Below are positions 46,271 to 56,600 of a stretch of DNA of 64,000 nt, in pieces; position 1 is the stretch's first letter, and every line of letters begins with the position of its first letter. The translations under genes and the position numbers were made by a program. The DNA is taken from positions 1,798,001 through 1,862,000 of the forward strand of contig CAXXDU010000002.1 of the NCBI GenBank assembly GCA_963667535.2, in the 5' to 3' direction. This stretch comes from UBA5614 sp963667535. GTDB taxonomy: Bacteria; Cloacimonadota; Cloacimonadia; Cloacimonadales; Cloacimonadaceae. The notes under the pieces are model-generated. The model ran no database searches, had not been told where the DNA came from, and saw nothing but the letters and a program-made list of their open reading frames with translations.

Positions 46271-47226
46271 CAAAGACTCTCCTGATATAATATCCAAGCA
46301 TCATCAACTAAGTTCTTATTCATCGCCAATATTTCATTAGGTCTATATGGTATCTCAATGAATGGGTTATAATGTTCAATACCGTCCATATTGAAACCGA
46401 TTAACTGTCCATTTCTGACCTTGACTTTCTTCGATTCAAAGCTCATTATCTTTGCTTTATATAAAAAAATCAACCAATTCTTATATCTCTTTAAAAGATC
46501 AATTTGGGTTGATAGCAAATCAGCTTTTATGAACTGCAAGCTGTCTTCATATTTGTTTTTTTCAATTTGAATCATTTCCAGTAAACCATTGTCCGGATGG
46601 ACATAAGCTTCCTTTAACAATGCGTCGAGCTTACTAATATTTGGTGTTTCTATTTTATCTTCAGGATCTATGGATAACTCAGATTTAACAAGCATACACC
46701 AACCACGGCAAAGAGAATTGTTTTGCTTACCACAAGGACCTTGTTTGTCGTCACAATGAGGGAGTTGAAGCAATTTGCTCATTAGCTCCATAATGTCTTT
46801 AAGAAAAAACCTGTTTTTAAAAGGACCCAGATAAAACCATTCCTCTTCAGTATACTCTGTAATCTTTACATAAGGGAATTCGGTAGGATTTATTGCCAGA
46901 TAAACATATTCCTTCCATTCATTGATAATCTGGTTAAATTCAGGCTTTCCCTTTTCCAGAATCAGCTTTGCGGATAATAGGGCATCCAAAGCATTAGGGG
47001 TCTCATCTATCTGAATATAAAGTGAATTACGAAATAACTCCCTCAGATTCAAATCCTCTTCTTTACGAGAAAAGAGCTTTATCATTTTATTCTTAAGATT
47101 GACTGCATCGGTTATATATAGCAGATCAGTATTTGAGAAAAAACGAATGACTCCGCTTTCTTCAGATACTTTGCTAACATATTGACTGTCAATCTCATGT
47201 AAATAAATTCTATCCATAATAGCCAT
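46270..47226 (-). CDS. UvrC N-terminal-like protein with degenerate GIY-YIG domain
   Basis: The 318-residue protein follows the plan of the UvrC N-terminal half. A GIY-YIG-like segment (about 23-100; 'SGVIRFFSNTDLLYITDAVNLKNKM') is followed by the 'ALDALLSAKLILEKGKPEFNQII' and 'FPYVKITEY ... YLGPFKN' stretches, a Cys-rich patch (PHCDDKQGPCG ... CRGWC) and a UVR-like coiled coil (about 225-255). Key nuclease positions are altered: GIY reads GVI, YIG reads YIT, the lysine after YIG is Asp, the conserved Arg is Lys, and the catalytic Glu is replaced. There is no C-terminal RNase H half. It is probably not a nuclease and may bind DNA or a partner. It is the first gene of the purC-lpxK run; an ATG at 47217 is an alternative start. 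Confidence 0.72.
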   Translation of the reverse strand: MAIMDRIYLHEIDSQYVSKVSEESGVIRFFSNTDLLYITDAVNLKNKMIKLFSRKEEDLNLRELFRNSLYIQIDETPNALDALLSAKLILEKGKPEFNQIINEWKEYVYLAINPTEFPYVKITEYTEEEWFYLGPFKNRFFLKDIMELMSKLLQLPHCDDKQGPCGKQNNSLCRGWCMLVKSELSIDPEDKIETPNISKLDALLKEAYVHPDNGLLEMIQIEKNKYEDSLQFIKADLLSTQIDLLKRYKNWLIFLYKAKIMSFESKKVKVRNGQLIGFNMDGIEHYNPFIEIPYRPNEILAMNKNLVDDAWILYQESL

Positions 47227-47252
47227 AGTACCTAATCAATCCAGTTTGTCAA
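47225..47252 (-). promoter_or_regulatory. Predicted promoter of the UvrC-like/purC/lpxK run
   Basis: On the minus strand TTGACA (47252-47247), a 16-base spacer and TACTAT (47230-47225). The predicted transcript would start at about 47218, next to the in-frame ATG at 47217, so the message may be leaderless. Confidence 0.45.
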
Positions 47253-47570
47253 ATGATTTTACCTGAATCTCTCTGATATTAACGTTTCACCATAAATTAT
47301 GACGAAATTGAATATGCTTCCAAGACTTTGGACTATGTCAGTCTCAAACGCAAATAAAAACTGTAGACACAAGTCGGCATCTTATCATTGATTGATTATT
47401 CACCAGTCCAGGTTAATATAATTAGACTACTGGAGGAATTAATAATTGGAAATTGATAAAATCACAATCAATAATTTAGGAATTTTCTAGCTATAGAGGA
47501 TGCCTCTTTGGATAATAACTTGACGGATTTTGTGACAAAGCAATTTTGGAGAAAAAATTAAGAGAAGAAT
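47253..47570. other. Intergenic region between divergent operons, with a 14-codon ORF
   Basis: No full gene is seen. A ribosome-site-like GGAGGAAT (47432-47439) precedes a TTG-started reading frame of 14 codons (47446-47490). A candidate -10 TATAAT lies at 47417-47422 with a poor -35. A short AGAGG/CCTCT hairpin is at 47495-47507. The region should hold the promoter of the polysaccharide operon, and the short frame could be a leader peptide or a decayed gene start. Confidence 0.3.
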
Positions 47571-48740
47571 ATGACAAATAGACTAGATATTTTCACGCTA
47601 ATAAAATCGATAATCAAGCATCACAAGTTTATCATCACTTTTGTAGTGATTATTAGTATTTTAGCGGTAATAATCTCAATAATATATCCAAAATTCTGGA
47701 AGAGCACTGCTGTAATAGCAGTAACATCAAATAGTGCTGCCTTTCCAGGAGTTTTATCAAGCCTTTTATCTAACTATTCATCCAATTTGGCGAGTCTTGC
47801 TGGAAATGGTGAAGCTGACTTGCAGTTAGAAATTTTAAATTCAAGAGAATTCTACGAGAAAACAATACAACATTTCAACCTTAGGGAGTATTTCAAGGTT
47901 AAAGAAAATAGATGGAAAATAGATAGCCTCAACGTCATGGATTCATGTGTTAACCAATTACAAAATGACGTGATTAGAGTATCGGCTAATGAAGTAACGG
48001 GGACAATTACTATATCAGCAACAACAAAAGATAGAGTTCTATCCAAAAAAATTGTTGAATTTTTAGTTGAAGAATTGGACAAATATAACAAAGAAATAAA
48101 AATTTCTAAAGGAAAAGAGAAGAGACTGTTTCTAGAAAAGAGAATGTTACAGGTAGAAGATGATATTGACAATCAATCAGAAGAATTAGCGGCATTCCAA
48201 CAAAAAAACCATCTAATAAATCTTGATGAACAAGTTTCAGCTGCGATTGGTGCATTCAGTGAAATGGTTAAAGAGAAGGTAAAAACTGTAACAGAGCTCG
48301 AGTTTGTAATCAGCTATATGTCTAAAGATAACCCCAAAGTCATGGAGTACAAAAAGAGATTAGAATCTATCAATGCTCAATTAGACAGGATGCAGAACGA
48401 TAATTTCTCTAAGTACATTCCGAATTTTGAAGACGTCAATGGTTTAACACTTGTATATATGAAAAAGAAACTAAAACTAGAGATATCTTCACAGGTATAT
48501 GAGACACTTCTACCTCAGTATGAACTTGCCAAACTTGAAGAAATAAATGATCTAACAAGCATTCAATATATTCAACGAGCATCTCTGGACGGTATAAGAG
48601 AAAAACCAAAAAGGGCAGCAATTTGTATTGTAGCATTTCTTTTATCATTGGTGTTTGCATGCTTGGCAAGTCTGTTGTATGATTTGTTGATCGTATACAA
48701 ACCACTATTTATTGAAGTTTTGCGTCCAGATACAGAGTAA
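47571..48740 (+). CDS. Wzz-type polysaccharide chain-length determinant
   Basis: The 389-residue inner-membrane protein has the Wzz topology: a short cytoplasmic N-terminus, a first helix (about 20-42), a long periplasmic region with coiled coils (about 160-300), and a second helix (about 350-372). The N-terminal 'YPKFWKSTAVIAV' and the C-terminal 'KLEEINDLTSIQYIQRASLDGIREKPKRA' segments are typical; the latter is the family's proline-rich approach to the second helix. It sets the length of O-antigen or capsule polymers. AGAGAAG precedes the ATG. It is the first gene of a four-gene surface-polysaccharide run, and its stop overlaps the next start by one base (TAATG). Confidence 0.85.
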   Translation: MTNRLDIFTLIKSIIKHHKFIITFVVIISILAVIISIIYPKFWKSTAVIAVTSNSAAFPGVLSSLLSNYSSNLASLAGNGEADLQLEILNSREFYEKTIQHFNLREYFKVKENRWKIDSLNVMDSCVNQLQNDVIRVSANEVTGTITISATTKDRVLSKKIVEFLVEELDKYNKEIKISKGKEKRLFLEKRMLQVEDDIDNQSEELAAFQQKNHLINLDEQVSAAIGAFSEMVKEKVKTVTELEFVISYMSKDNPKVMEYKKRLESINAQLDRMQNDNFSKYIPNFEDVNGLTLVYMKKKLKLEISSQVYETLLPQYELAKLEEINDLTSIQYIQRASLDGIREKPKRAAICIVAFLLSLVFACLASLLYDLLIVYKPLFIEVLRPDTE

Positions 48741-50044
48741 TGGCAAAAATCTACAAATTGCTAATAATACTATGTGTATTATTTGCAGGTGTTTCCATAC
48801 TGTTATTATCTGATTCCTTACAACAAATTACTCTAAAACCATTGTTACTATTCTTGCTTGGAATTTTTGGATTAGTACTCTATTTTGTGTTTAACGAGAT
48901 AAAGGTTATTAGCTATTTGTACCTTTCACCAGTAATTTTCTTCCGTCAGTCAATTGAATTGAATATTACATACACTATTGGATTGGTGTGCGTTTTCATT
49001 TTCCAGTATTTAAATGATCCTGAAAATACAAAGACTCAAATTCCCTATGCTATTTTCTTTGTTTTATTGTTAGTTGCAGGCATTAGATCAATAATTATTG
49101 GAATTCACGGATGGCATCCCTATACTTTCTTTTTTAATGAGTGCATATTACCGATTTTGATAATCATTACAGTAGTCAATTCACCAATCAAAAAGGATGA
49201 AATCAGGCAATTAATATTTATCCACGTTGTTTTTGCTTCGTTATTGAGCATAATAGGTGTGACATTAGCAATAACTCACCCCGGAGAACGAATGGGTTCT
49301 ACATGGGAAGAAGCAATGACGATTAACGGTTATTATATCCTTGCATTCTTTTTGGGGATTGGTTTAATGGATGAAGCATCACGTGGGCATCAAAAAATAT
49401 TGTTTGTTTTAACAATTTCCATCCTATTGGGAATGATCTTTACTTATACAAGAGTCGTGCTTGTAGGTGTTGTTATCGGATTGTTTATCATGTCACTCAA
49501 GAAACCACAGTTCTTAAAGTACTTTTTAATTTTGCTGATTACCGCTCCGTTGCTAATACCGGGTGATATGATTGAAAGAGTACAAAATCTGCAAACTGCT
49601 GATACTTCCATCCTTATCAGGCTTTTAGTATGGTATTACTCTGTAAAATTAATAATTCTGAAACCATTGTGGGGTTATGGGTTCGATTCGTTTGTTATAC
49701 TTTATAAAAGTTTAATATCTATTAAATATTTAAGAGCAATACACTCACACAATGTATATTTAAGATTGCTTGTTGAGATTGGGTTTATTGGGTTTATTGG
49801 GTATATGGGAGTAGTGTTTGACATTTTATTAAAAGGATACAAGCATACTAAAAGTATAAAGGGTTTAACATTAACTTTTTTGATGTGGGTTGCTTTAATT
49901 GTAGAACTGGTTTTCTGTATAACAGATGTTTTTATTTCACAAGTTTCAATTAGTTTCATATTTTGGCTTCTCCTTGCTCTACTTTACAAAGTAACAAATG
50001 AAATGAAAACGAATAACCTGGAACAGATAATTGAATATAATTAA
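48740..50044 (+). CDS. O-antigen ligase/polymerase-like membrane protein
   Basis: The 434-residue polytopic protein has about 11 helices. It carries a Wzy_C-type pattern: a long loop with 'RLLVWYYSVKLIILKPLWGYGFDSF' followed by HSHNVYLRLLVEIGFIG, which is the ligase/polymerase signature with its conserved His-Asn. An arginine-bearing 'TYTRVVLVGVV' helix is also typical. It either polymerises lipid-linked O units or ligates them to lipid A-core; the sequence alone does not decide. It is translationally coupled to the Wzz-like gene. The next gene begins inside its last codons. Confidence 0.82.
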   Translation: MAKIYKLLIILCVLFAGVSILLLSDSLQQITLKPLLLFLLGIFGLVLYFVFNEIKVISYLYLSPVIFFRQSIELNITYTIGLVCVFIFQYLNDPENTKTQIPYAIFFVLLLVAGIRSIIIGIHGWHPYTFFFNECILPILIIITVVNSPIKKDEIRQLIFIHVVFASLLSIIGVTLAITHPGERMGSTWEEAMTINGYYILAFFLGIGLMDEASRGHQKILFVLTISILLGMIFTYTRVVLVGVVIGLFIMSLKKPQFLKYFLILLITAPLLIPGDMIERVQNLQTADTSILIRLLVWYYSVKLIILKPLWGYGFDSFVILYKSLISIKYLRAIHSHNVYLRLLVEIGFIGFIGYMGVVFDILLKGYKHTKSIKGLTLTFLMWVALIVELVFCITDVFISQVSISFIFWLLLALLYKVTNEMKTNNLEQIIEYN

Positions 50045-51251
50045 ACGTATATTACAAAACCCAGCATTAATGCAGTTTATTAAATATGTTATTGTTGGCA
50101 TAATTGTTACCTTCCTCGATATGGCAATGCTTCACATATCATACCATTACTTGCACATCAATATTAAAGTAAGTGTTATTCTTGGATTCATGTTTGGCAA
50201 TATATCAAGCTTTTTCCTCAACAAATATTTCACTTTTAACAATTATTCCTCAACTATCGTAAGGCAATACTCAAAGTATCTTGTTACATCCATGACCGGG
50301 CTTGCTTGGACAGTGTTTTTGATGTCACTATTTTATGAACATATGGGTTTATTTAAAGGGATAACTCAGTATAATTATCTCATATGTAAAATGTTGGTAG
50401 CAATTCTCGTTATGTTTTGGAATTTTGTGATAATTAGAAATTGGACATTGGCAAATTACGAATTAGGGCTTGTTAAATCTTACAGGTCAATGGATCAATC
50501 AGTATTCTTGAGTATAATTATACCAGCATTCAATGAAGAAAAGAGGCTCCCGAGTACTCTTAAGAGTGTAATCCAGTGGTTGAGTAATCAAACTTTTTCA
50601 TGGGAAATCATTGTTGTTGATGATGGGAGCACTGATAACACATTCGAAGAAGTAAACTCAAAATATTCTTTGCCCAATTTGATTGTACACAGTCTAGGAA
50701 AAAACTGCGGTAAAGGTGCAGCAGTTAAAGAGGGAATGCTCATTGCTCATGGAGAGTATCGATTATTTTTAGATGCAGATCACCAAATTAATATTTCTGA
50801 ATTAGATGAATTCCTCCCTATGGTTAACAAGAACCTTATTTTAATTGGCTCAAAATACTTATCCACGAGCAAAAAAAAGAGAGAGCTATCAAGTATTAGC
50901 TTCACAAGAAAACTTATATCAAGGTCGGGTAATCTACTTATTCGGGTTTTTTTAAACTTGTCTTTTGCTGATACTCAATGTGGATTCAAATTGTTTCCTG
51001 GGATAGTAGCTGACAATGTATTTAGATTGCAAAGATTAAGTGGATTTTCCTTTGACATAGAGATATTATTGTTGGCTAGCTTATTCAAAGTCGATATTAA
51101 AGAAATGCCAATTGTGTTGCATGAAGTAGATGAAAGCCGAGTTCGAAATGTCAGAGATAGTATTAGAGTATTTTCAGATCTAATACGTATCAAGTTAAAT
51201 GTCTGGAAAAAAGTATACTTAAAACTGCAAGAAAGTTATAAAAATCAGTGA
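50031..51251 (+). CDS. GtrA-like flippase fused to family 2 glycosyltransferase
   Basis: The 406-residue protein starts with a GtrA-like domain of four helices (about 12-140; 'FIKYVIVGIIVTFLDMAML', 'GNISSFFLNKYFTF'). It continues into a GT-A glycosyltransferase of family 2 (about 155-400), with LSIIIPAFNEEKRLPSTL, VVDDGSTDNT, LFLDADH (the DXD metal site) and DTQCGFKLF, resembling dolichyl-phosphate mannose/glucose synthases. It probably makes a polyprenyl-phosphate sugar and flips it to the periplasm. The usual fusion order is glycosyltransferase first; here GtrA comes first. The start appears to be TTG at 50031, overlapping the previous gene by 14 bases; the next ATG (50070) lacks a ribosome site and would shorten the first helix. 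Confidence 0.85.
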   Translation: MNIIKRILQNPALMQFIKYVIVGIIVTFLDMAMLHISYHYLHINIKVSVILGFMFGNISSFFLNKYFTFNNYSSTIVRQYSKYLVTSMTGLAWTVFLMSLFYEHMGLFKGITQYNYLICKMLVAILVMFWNFVIIRNWTLANYELGLVKSYRSMDQSVFLSIIIPAFNEEKRLPSTLKSVIQWLSNQTFSWEIIVVDDGSTDNTFEEVNSKYSLPNLIVHSLGKNCGKGAAVKEGMLIAHGEYRLFLDADHQINISELDEFLPMVNKNLILIGSKYLSTSKKKRELSSISFTRKLISRSGNLLIRVFLNLSFADTQCGFKLFPGIVADNVFRLQRLSGFSFDIEILLLASLFKVDIKEMPIVLHEVDESRVRNVRDSIRVFSDLIRIKLNVWKKVYLKLQESYKNQ

Positions 51252-51266
51252 TAGTTGGTGTTTGAT

Positions 51267-53027
51267 ATGTTCAAAAAATCACTAAGTTACATTATCATTG
51301 CATTGATATTTTCTTTTTTCGTAATTTCGGTCTTCAATATAAACCATAACATTCCCTTATACTCAGATGATTACCTGTATTCTTTTAAGTTTGATAAAGG
51401 GTTTATCGGGGACAATTCCTTTCAAGTAGCTTATACGAAAATTCATGATGTAAAAGATTATATCAATTCCTTAACGGTTCTTTATAATTATCTAACTGGA
51501 AGACTTGTTGCTCACGGGATATTGCAATTTCTGTTATTGTTCCCCCCCATAATCTTTGATATTTTAAATAGCTTAGCTATATTTATTTTATGTTTCCTAA
51601 TGATAAAATGGGTTTTACCGCAAAGAATACCCAATTTCATGTTATACTTATTGATATCATTCTCAATGTTCTATACCATTGTTGCAGTTACATATCAGAA
51701 TTTCTATGTTGCTGCTTTTAGTTGCAATTATATCTGGACATTAATTATAACACTTGGTTTTCTTTATCAATATAAAATTCAGATATACCATCATGTGTTT
51801 AAAGACAGAGATTTTTTATATAGCTTAGTGATATTTATCTGGGGTTTTGTAGTCGGAGATACAAATGAACCAGTAGTCCCTGGAATCATTGCTTTTCTCA
51901 TTGTTTATCTTATTTATAAAAGAATAAATAAGCAACACATACCTTTATGGATGTATTACGGATTATGGGGTGTTATTGCTGGTTTTTGTTTTTTATATTT
52001 TGCGCCGGGCAATACTCAAAGATTAATGTATGAAACTAGATTTCCGCGTGAATATACCAGTCTGAAATTCAACATATCGAGTTTAGCAAAAATCGTTTTT
52101 CTTAGTCTTCCGGCAATTCCCACATTTTTAATATCGCTATTATCATTGTTTAAAATCAGAATACATAATAAAATAGAAGCATCCATTCCCTTGATCGGAA
52201 CAATTATTATCATTATACTAATCAATATTCTTATTTTATTTTTACCAGTAGTAACGTTAAGATTCACAGTGTTCTTTGGGTGTTTTTATACCATGATAGC
52301 ATTATATGCAATTTACTATAGTAATTACTCAAAGCCAGCTTATCTATGGATCGTTCTTATCTTAATGCTTCCTTTAGTTATGTTTAGAGTATATTCTGAT
52401 TATCAAAGATCAGTTAACATACAAAATGAGTATAGATATTTTTTACAACAGATTCGCAATCATAAGAACGAAGAAGTACTTGTCTCACCAAGAGCATATG
52501 CAGACCCAATTACTCAACAAAATTGGGCAAAGGCTATTGCACAATATCATGGGTTGAAGTCTCTTTGGGTCAATAATATGTTACAAGATAGTATATTTGG
52601 TAAAGCAAAGAATGCAACATATACAAAAGCTTTAGAAAACTTTTATCAAGGTCATGGAGTTTCGAAATTCTACTTAAGCAAAATCAGGTATTACGACAAT
52701 AGCAGATGGTCAAGGACACAATATTTGGAATTTTGCGTTGCTAGCAGTGATATTAATATTTCCAAGTTACCGGTTTATTATTATTCAATTAATATAAAAA
52801 ACCGGTATTTGAAAAAGATGTTTGAATTATTACCATTTTCCTTAAAGAAGTATATAATGGTACAGTCAATTGAATTTAGACAAAGAGAATACCAGATTAC
52901 TGATTCGGGAGTTATACTAGTTGTATCAACGCAAAATACGGGTAGTAAGAGTGATTATGTCATAATCAAAGTGTTTAATAAAAGCGACTGCATATATCGA
53001 ACATTATTAAAAGATGTTATATATTAA
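51267..53027 (+). CDS. Large polytopic membrane protein of the surface-polysaccharide operon (GT-C/DUF6056-like)
   Basis: The protein has about 586 residues. Roughly 10-11 helices fill residues 5-390, followed by a ~190-residue hydrophilic C-terminal domain. The first loop contains 'PLYSDDYLYSFKF' and 'YLTGRLVAHGILQF', which resemble the acidic first loop and the 'NGR..H' segment of DUF6056-type proteins and other GT-C-like glycosyltransferases. It may use the polyprenyl-phosphate sugar made by the preceding gene to decorate a surface glycan. The assignment is tentative. The ATG at 51267 is preferred over a TTG 12 bases earlier; the ribosome site is weak. It is the last gene of the operon. 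Confidence 0.65.
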   Translation: MFKKSLSYIIIALIFSFFVISVFNINHNIPLYSDDYLYSFKFDKGFIGDNSFQVAYTKIHDVKDYINSLTVLYNYLTGRLVAHGILQFLLLFPPIIFDILNSLAIFILCFLMIKWVLPQRIPNFMLYLLISFSMFYTIVAVTYQNFYVAAFSCNYIWTLIITLGFLYQYKIQIYHHVFKDRDFLYSLVIFIWGFVVGDTNEPVVPGIIAFLIVYLIYKRINKQHIPLWMYYGLWGVIAGFCFLYFAPGNTQRLMYETRFPREYTSLKFNISSLAKIVFLSLPAIPTFLISLLSLFKIRIHNKIEASIPLIGTIIIIILINILILFLPVVTLRFTVFFGCFYTMIALYAIYYSNYSKPAYLWIVLILMLPLVMFRVYSDYQRSVNIQNEYRYFLQQIRNHKNEEVLVSPRAYADPITQQNWAKAIAQYHGLKSLWVNNMLQDSIFGKAKNATYTKALENFYQGHGVSKFYLSKIRYYDNSRWSRTQYLEFCVASSDINISKLPVYYYSINIKNRYLKKMFELLPFSLKKYIMVQSIEFRQREYQITDSGVILVVSTQNTGSKSDYVIIKVFNKSDCIYRTLLKDVIY

Positions 53028-53183
53028 TAGTTTCCATTATTTCACTTTCTGCTCGATAGAAATTCATATAGTTTTAGCGAAAAATTAAAGGTATATGCAT
53101 TACTTAGTTGTTTGGGGTATCTTTATCTCCCGAAGCCGAAAGCTATTATCAGAAGTACTATTTTTGCTAAATATCTTATCAAA

Positions 53184-53624
53184 TCATTTCAAAGGTGGTG
53201 GTTCATTAATAACCAGCCAGTACAAACCCAGATGCTTGACAGATTCGCTAAACTGAACGAAATCAACCGGCTTTCTGATATAGCTGTTAGCTCCGATATC
53301 ATAACATGTCTCAACATCGTTTTTCTCATTTGAAGATGTGAGGATAACAACAGGCAACCTCTTTGTTCTTTCATCTCCACGGATTCTTTTTAAAACCTCA
53401 TGTCCATCAACCTTCGGAAGCTTTAGGTCAAGTAGAATCAAAGCAGGCAAATTGGAGATATCTCTTCCTGCATGGGACCCGATTCCAAACAAATAATCAA
53501 TAGCTTCTTCGCCATCTTCAGCTATAACAAGTTTATTGGCTATGTGGCTCTTTTCCAAAGCTCTCCTGGTCAAAGCTACATCATCGGGATTATCCTCTAT
53601 CAGTAGAATAATTTTTGCTTTCAT
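53184..53624 (-). CDS. Response regulator receiver, Rcp1-like
   Basis: This is a 146-residue receiver with the Rcp1-type signature IEDNPDDVALTRRAL, phospho-acceptor Asp66 in LILLDLKLPKVDG, a TSS switch motif and the Lys in YIRKPVDF. There is no output domain. Such receivers are typical partners of phytochrome-type or PAS-rich histidine kinases. It lies 10 bases downstream of the large histidine kinase on the same strand, so the two form a two-component pair. It is convergent with the polysaccharide operon. Confidence 0.93.
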   Translation of the reverse strand: MKAKIILLIEDNPDDVALTRRALEKSHIANKLVIAEDGEEAIDYLFGIGSHAGRDISNLPALILLDLKLPKVDGHEVLKRIRGDERTKRLPVVILTSSNEKNDVETCYDIGANSYIRKPVDFVQFSESVKHLGLYWLVINEPPPLK

Positions 53625-53634
53625 AACATCTCTC

Positions 53635-56600
53635 TTATAAAGTAAAATAGAAAGTAGAGCCTACATTGAGCTGTGACTCAGCCCAGACTCTACCACCATG
53701 ACGTGTTATAATTCTTTTAACAGTGGCTAGACCTATCCCTGTGCCCTCAAACTCTGAAGGTTTATGCAGGCGCTGAAATGTGCCAAACAGTTTATCAGCA
53801 TAAGCCATGTTAAAACCAACTCCATTATCTTTTACGAAGAAAACATTCTCGTTATCTATTATACTACAACCGGCTTCAATTACTGCATTGGTGATTTTAC
53901 TAGTAAATTTCCAGGCATTCTCCAGCAAATTCGTCATAACCGCATCAATTAAGTGGGGGTCTCCCTTACATTTCATTTCAGGCTGAATAATAAACTTTGA
54001 AATCCGCTCAGATTGTTCAGATTGCAGTCGGGTAACTATTTCCTGTACAATTTCGGTAAGATTGATATCTTTTATATTCATCTCGACCTTAGAAGTCCTG
54101 GATAACTGCAAGAGTGCATCAATTAAGTACCCCATATGTTGTGTTTCAAAACGGAGTCTTTCCAAAAGGTGTTTTCCATCATCATCAATTTTATCAGAAT
54201 AGTCTTCCAGAAGAGCTAAGCTCCAGCCATCCAGTATTCTCAGAGGAGCACGTAAATCATGTGATACTGAATATGAAAAGGCTTCCAATTCTTTGTTTGA
54301 AGTTTCCAGCTGAGTTGTTCTTTCTATTACCCGTTGTTCCAGACTTTCGTTGAGTTTTCGTATTTCGGATTCAGCCTTTGCTTTTTCAGTGATATCTCTA
54401 AAAAAGACAGTCATTCGGTTCACACCGATATTCATTGCCTGCACTTCAAAAGCTCCTGTAATGGAATCGTCATGATACTCAACCTGGTTAGTTGAATAAT
54501 TATCTCCACCTTTAGCAACACTCCTGTATATCTCCGGCAATTCAGTTTCTTTATTCCCGGGGAATGCTTCCAGCATTTCTTTTCCTAATAAAGCCTGATT
54601 ATCTATATGAAGAATTTTATCAGCTGAAAGATTAGCTCCAATCAAAATCAAACTGTCATCATCATCTAGTTGATATGTATGTGCACCAAAGGGTGCATTG
54701 TCAATTATCGATTGCAGTCTTTGTTGGATATCAAGTATTTCCTGTTGTGTCTTCTTTCTTGCTGTGATATCTGTAGCAAAAGAATAGTAGTAGTCTGTCG
54801 CTCCATTTGGTTTCTTGGTGATATGCAGGAAAATTTCAACCGGAACTCTGGAGCCGTCTTTTCTGATGTATTCTTTCTCGAATCGTACAGGTCTTCCGGT
54901 TTCAATTAACTCATTCACGTTCTTATCTTCGATTTCTGCCCAATCGGGAGGAGTGAGTTCATTGGTATTCAATTCTTCTGTTTCTGAGTAACCTATCATT
55001 TGCCTAAACGCATTATTACTTTTGGTTATTTTTCCACCAGGATAGATAACTGCAAAAGGTTGAGAGGAGTTTTCCAGCAGACGAGCTAAAAAACGATTTT
55101 CCTGTTCGGCTTTCATACGTATAGTTACATCATCAAAAATTGATACAATCTCTCCAGTTTCTAATTTTATCACATAGTTATCGAACCAGGAATCTAATCT
55201 TCCATCAGTGTAATAATTTGTGGGGTAGTGGATAGGTAGACCGGATTGATTTACTTTTTTCAATACATCAAACAAACCCATCTCTTTAACTCCAGGGAAG
55301 GTAGACAAAACGCTTTTACCGATGATATCATCCCGTTTTGTATATGTCATTGATTCACCGGAACTATTCATCCCCAAAATGATAAAATCTTCGCCCCCGT
55401 TTATCGCGTTATAAATTGTTACACCGCTGCTCATGTGCTCAAAGAGTTCTCTGAATCGCATTTCACTATCTTTTAGAGCTGTTTCCGCCTGTTTCTGTGA
55501 TGAAATATCTCTGATTATGTGAACTGCACCTTCCAGAATATTTTCCTGATTCAATATCGGGTCGACTGTAATATTAACCCAGTGCCCTTTTAGCTGCATC
55601 TCAACGCTTGTTCTTTTCAATGTTTTCTTCATTTGAATAATGGGACACTCAGGTATAGGTGCATCTGTACCATGTACCAATTTCCAGCAATATTCGCCAA
55701 CTATTCTGTCAGGACTTACACCAAAAATATTCTGGATAGATGAATTACTTCTGATGATTTTGAAATCTTTATTCAGTTGCCAGATAACATCGATTACTGA
55801 ATCAAAGGTTGATTTCCATTCTCTGGCGACTGATTCGCTTTTTTCCAGAAACATCCATTTTTCCCAGTATCCGATTGTCAATGCAGCAGATACCAACAAG
55901 ATGAATAGTATCAATCCCACTGTCAAGGCTTGTCTCCGTAGAGGCTCTATAATCTCTGTTCTGTCAATCTTTGCAATCATATACCAAGGTGTATACTGTA
56001 TCCTTCTCAGGGCAGACAAAACCGGTGTTCCACGGTAATCAATACCTTCCATAATGCCTTCGAAGCCCTGAACAGCTCTGATAGAAGGCATCTGGCTATC
56101 TTTTGTTATAGGGATATGTATGCTTAAGGGAGACGCATTATTATGTTTTAGAATACTGATATAGCATACGGAATTGTTTTGTTTCTCGATAATTAATGTC
56201 TCGGCAGATTTACTGGATGTGGGCCAGGATTGGACCATTGGGAAAAGGTAATGATATGGGTTAATCTGCATCAGCCAGGCTCCCACAGCCGGAGCATCAG
56301 GATTATCTGGATTCAAAACAGGTATCCAGAAGCCAAGATGTAGTTTTACCTTACCACTTCGATCAGTATAACTAGTGATATCGCTAAAAATTGTCTTTTT
56401 ACTGACAAGAGCTTTTCTGAAAGTGAAGTCATAAACAGGATACATATAGGCATTTGGGTCATCAGTTCCGATAATAACCTTACCTGCATTGTTATAAAGA
56501 ATACAGGCTTCGTAGCTGTAATATGCCTGGATGCTGTGCATCCACCGCAAGACATAGTTAAAGTCATTGGTTCTCGTTATGCCGGTAATCAGCTTATAGC

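Noticed and set aside
53028..53333. Open frame after the last polysaccharide gene, reading LSCLGYLYLPKPKAI and ending in the receiver gene
   Set aside because: It has no ribosome site and runs antisense into the receiver gene. It might be a decayed gene tail, but the evidence is too weak to list.
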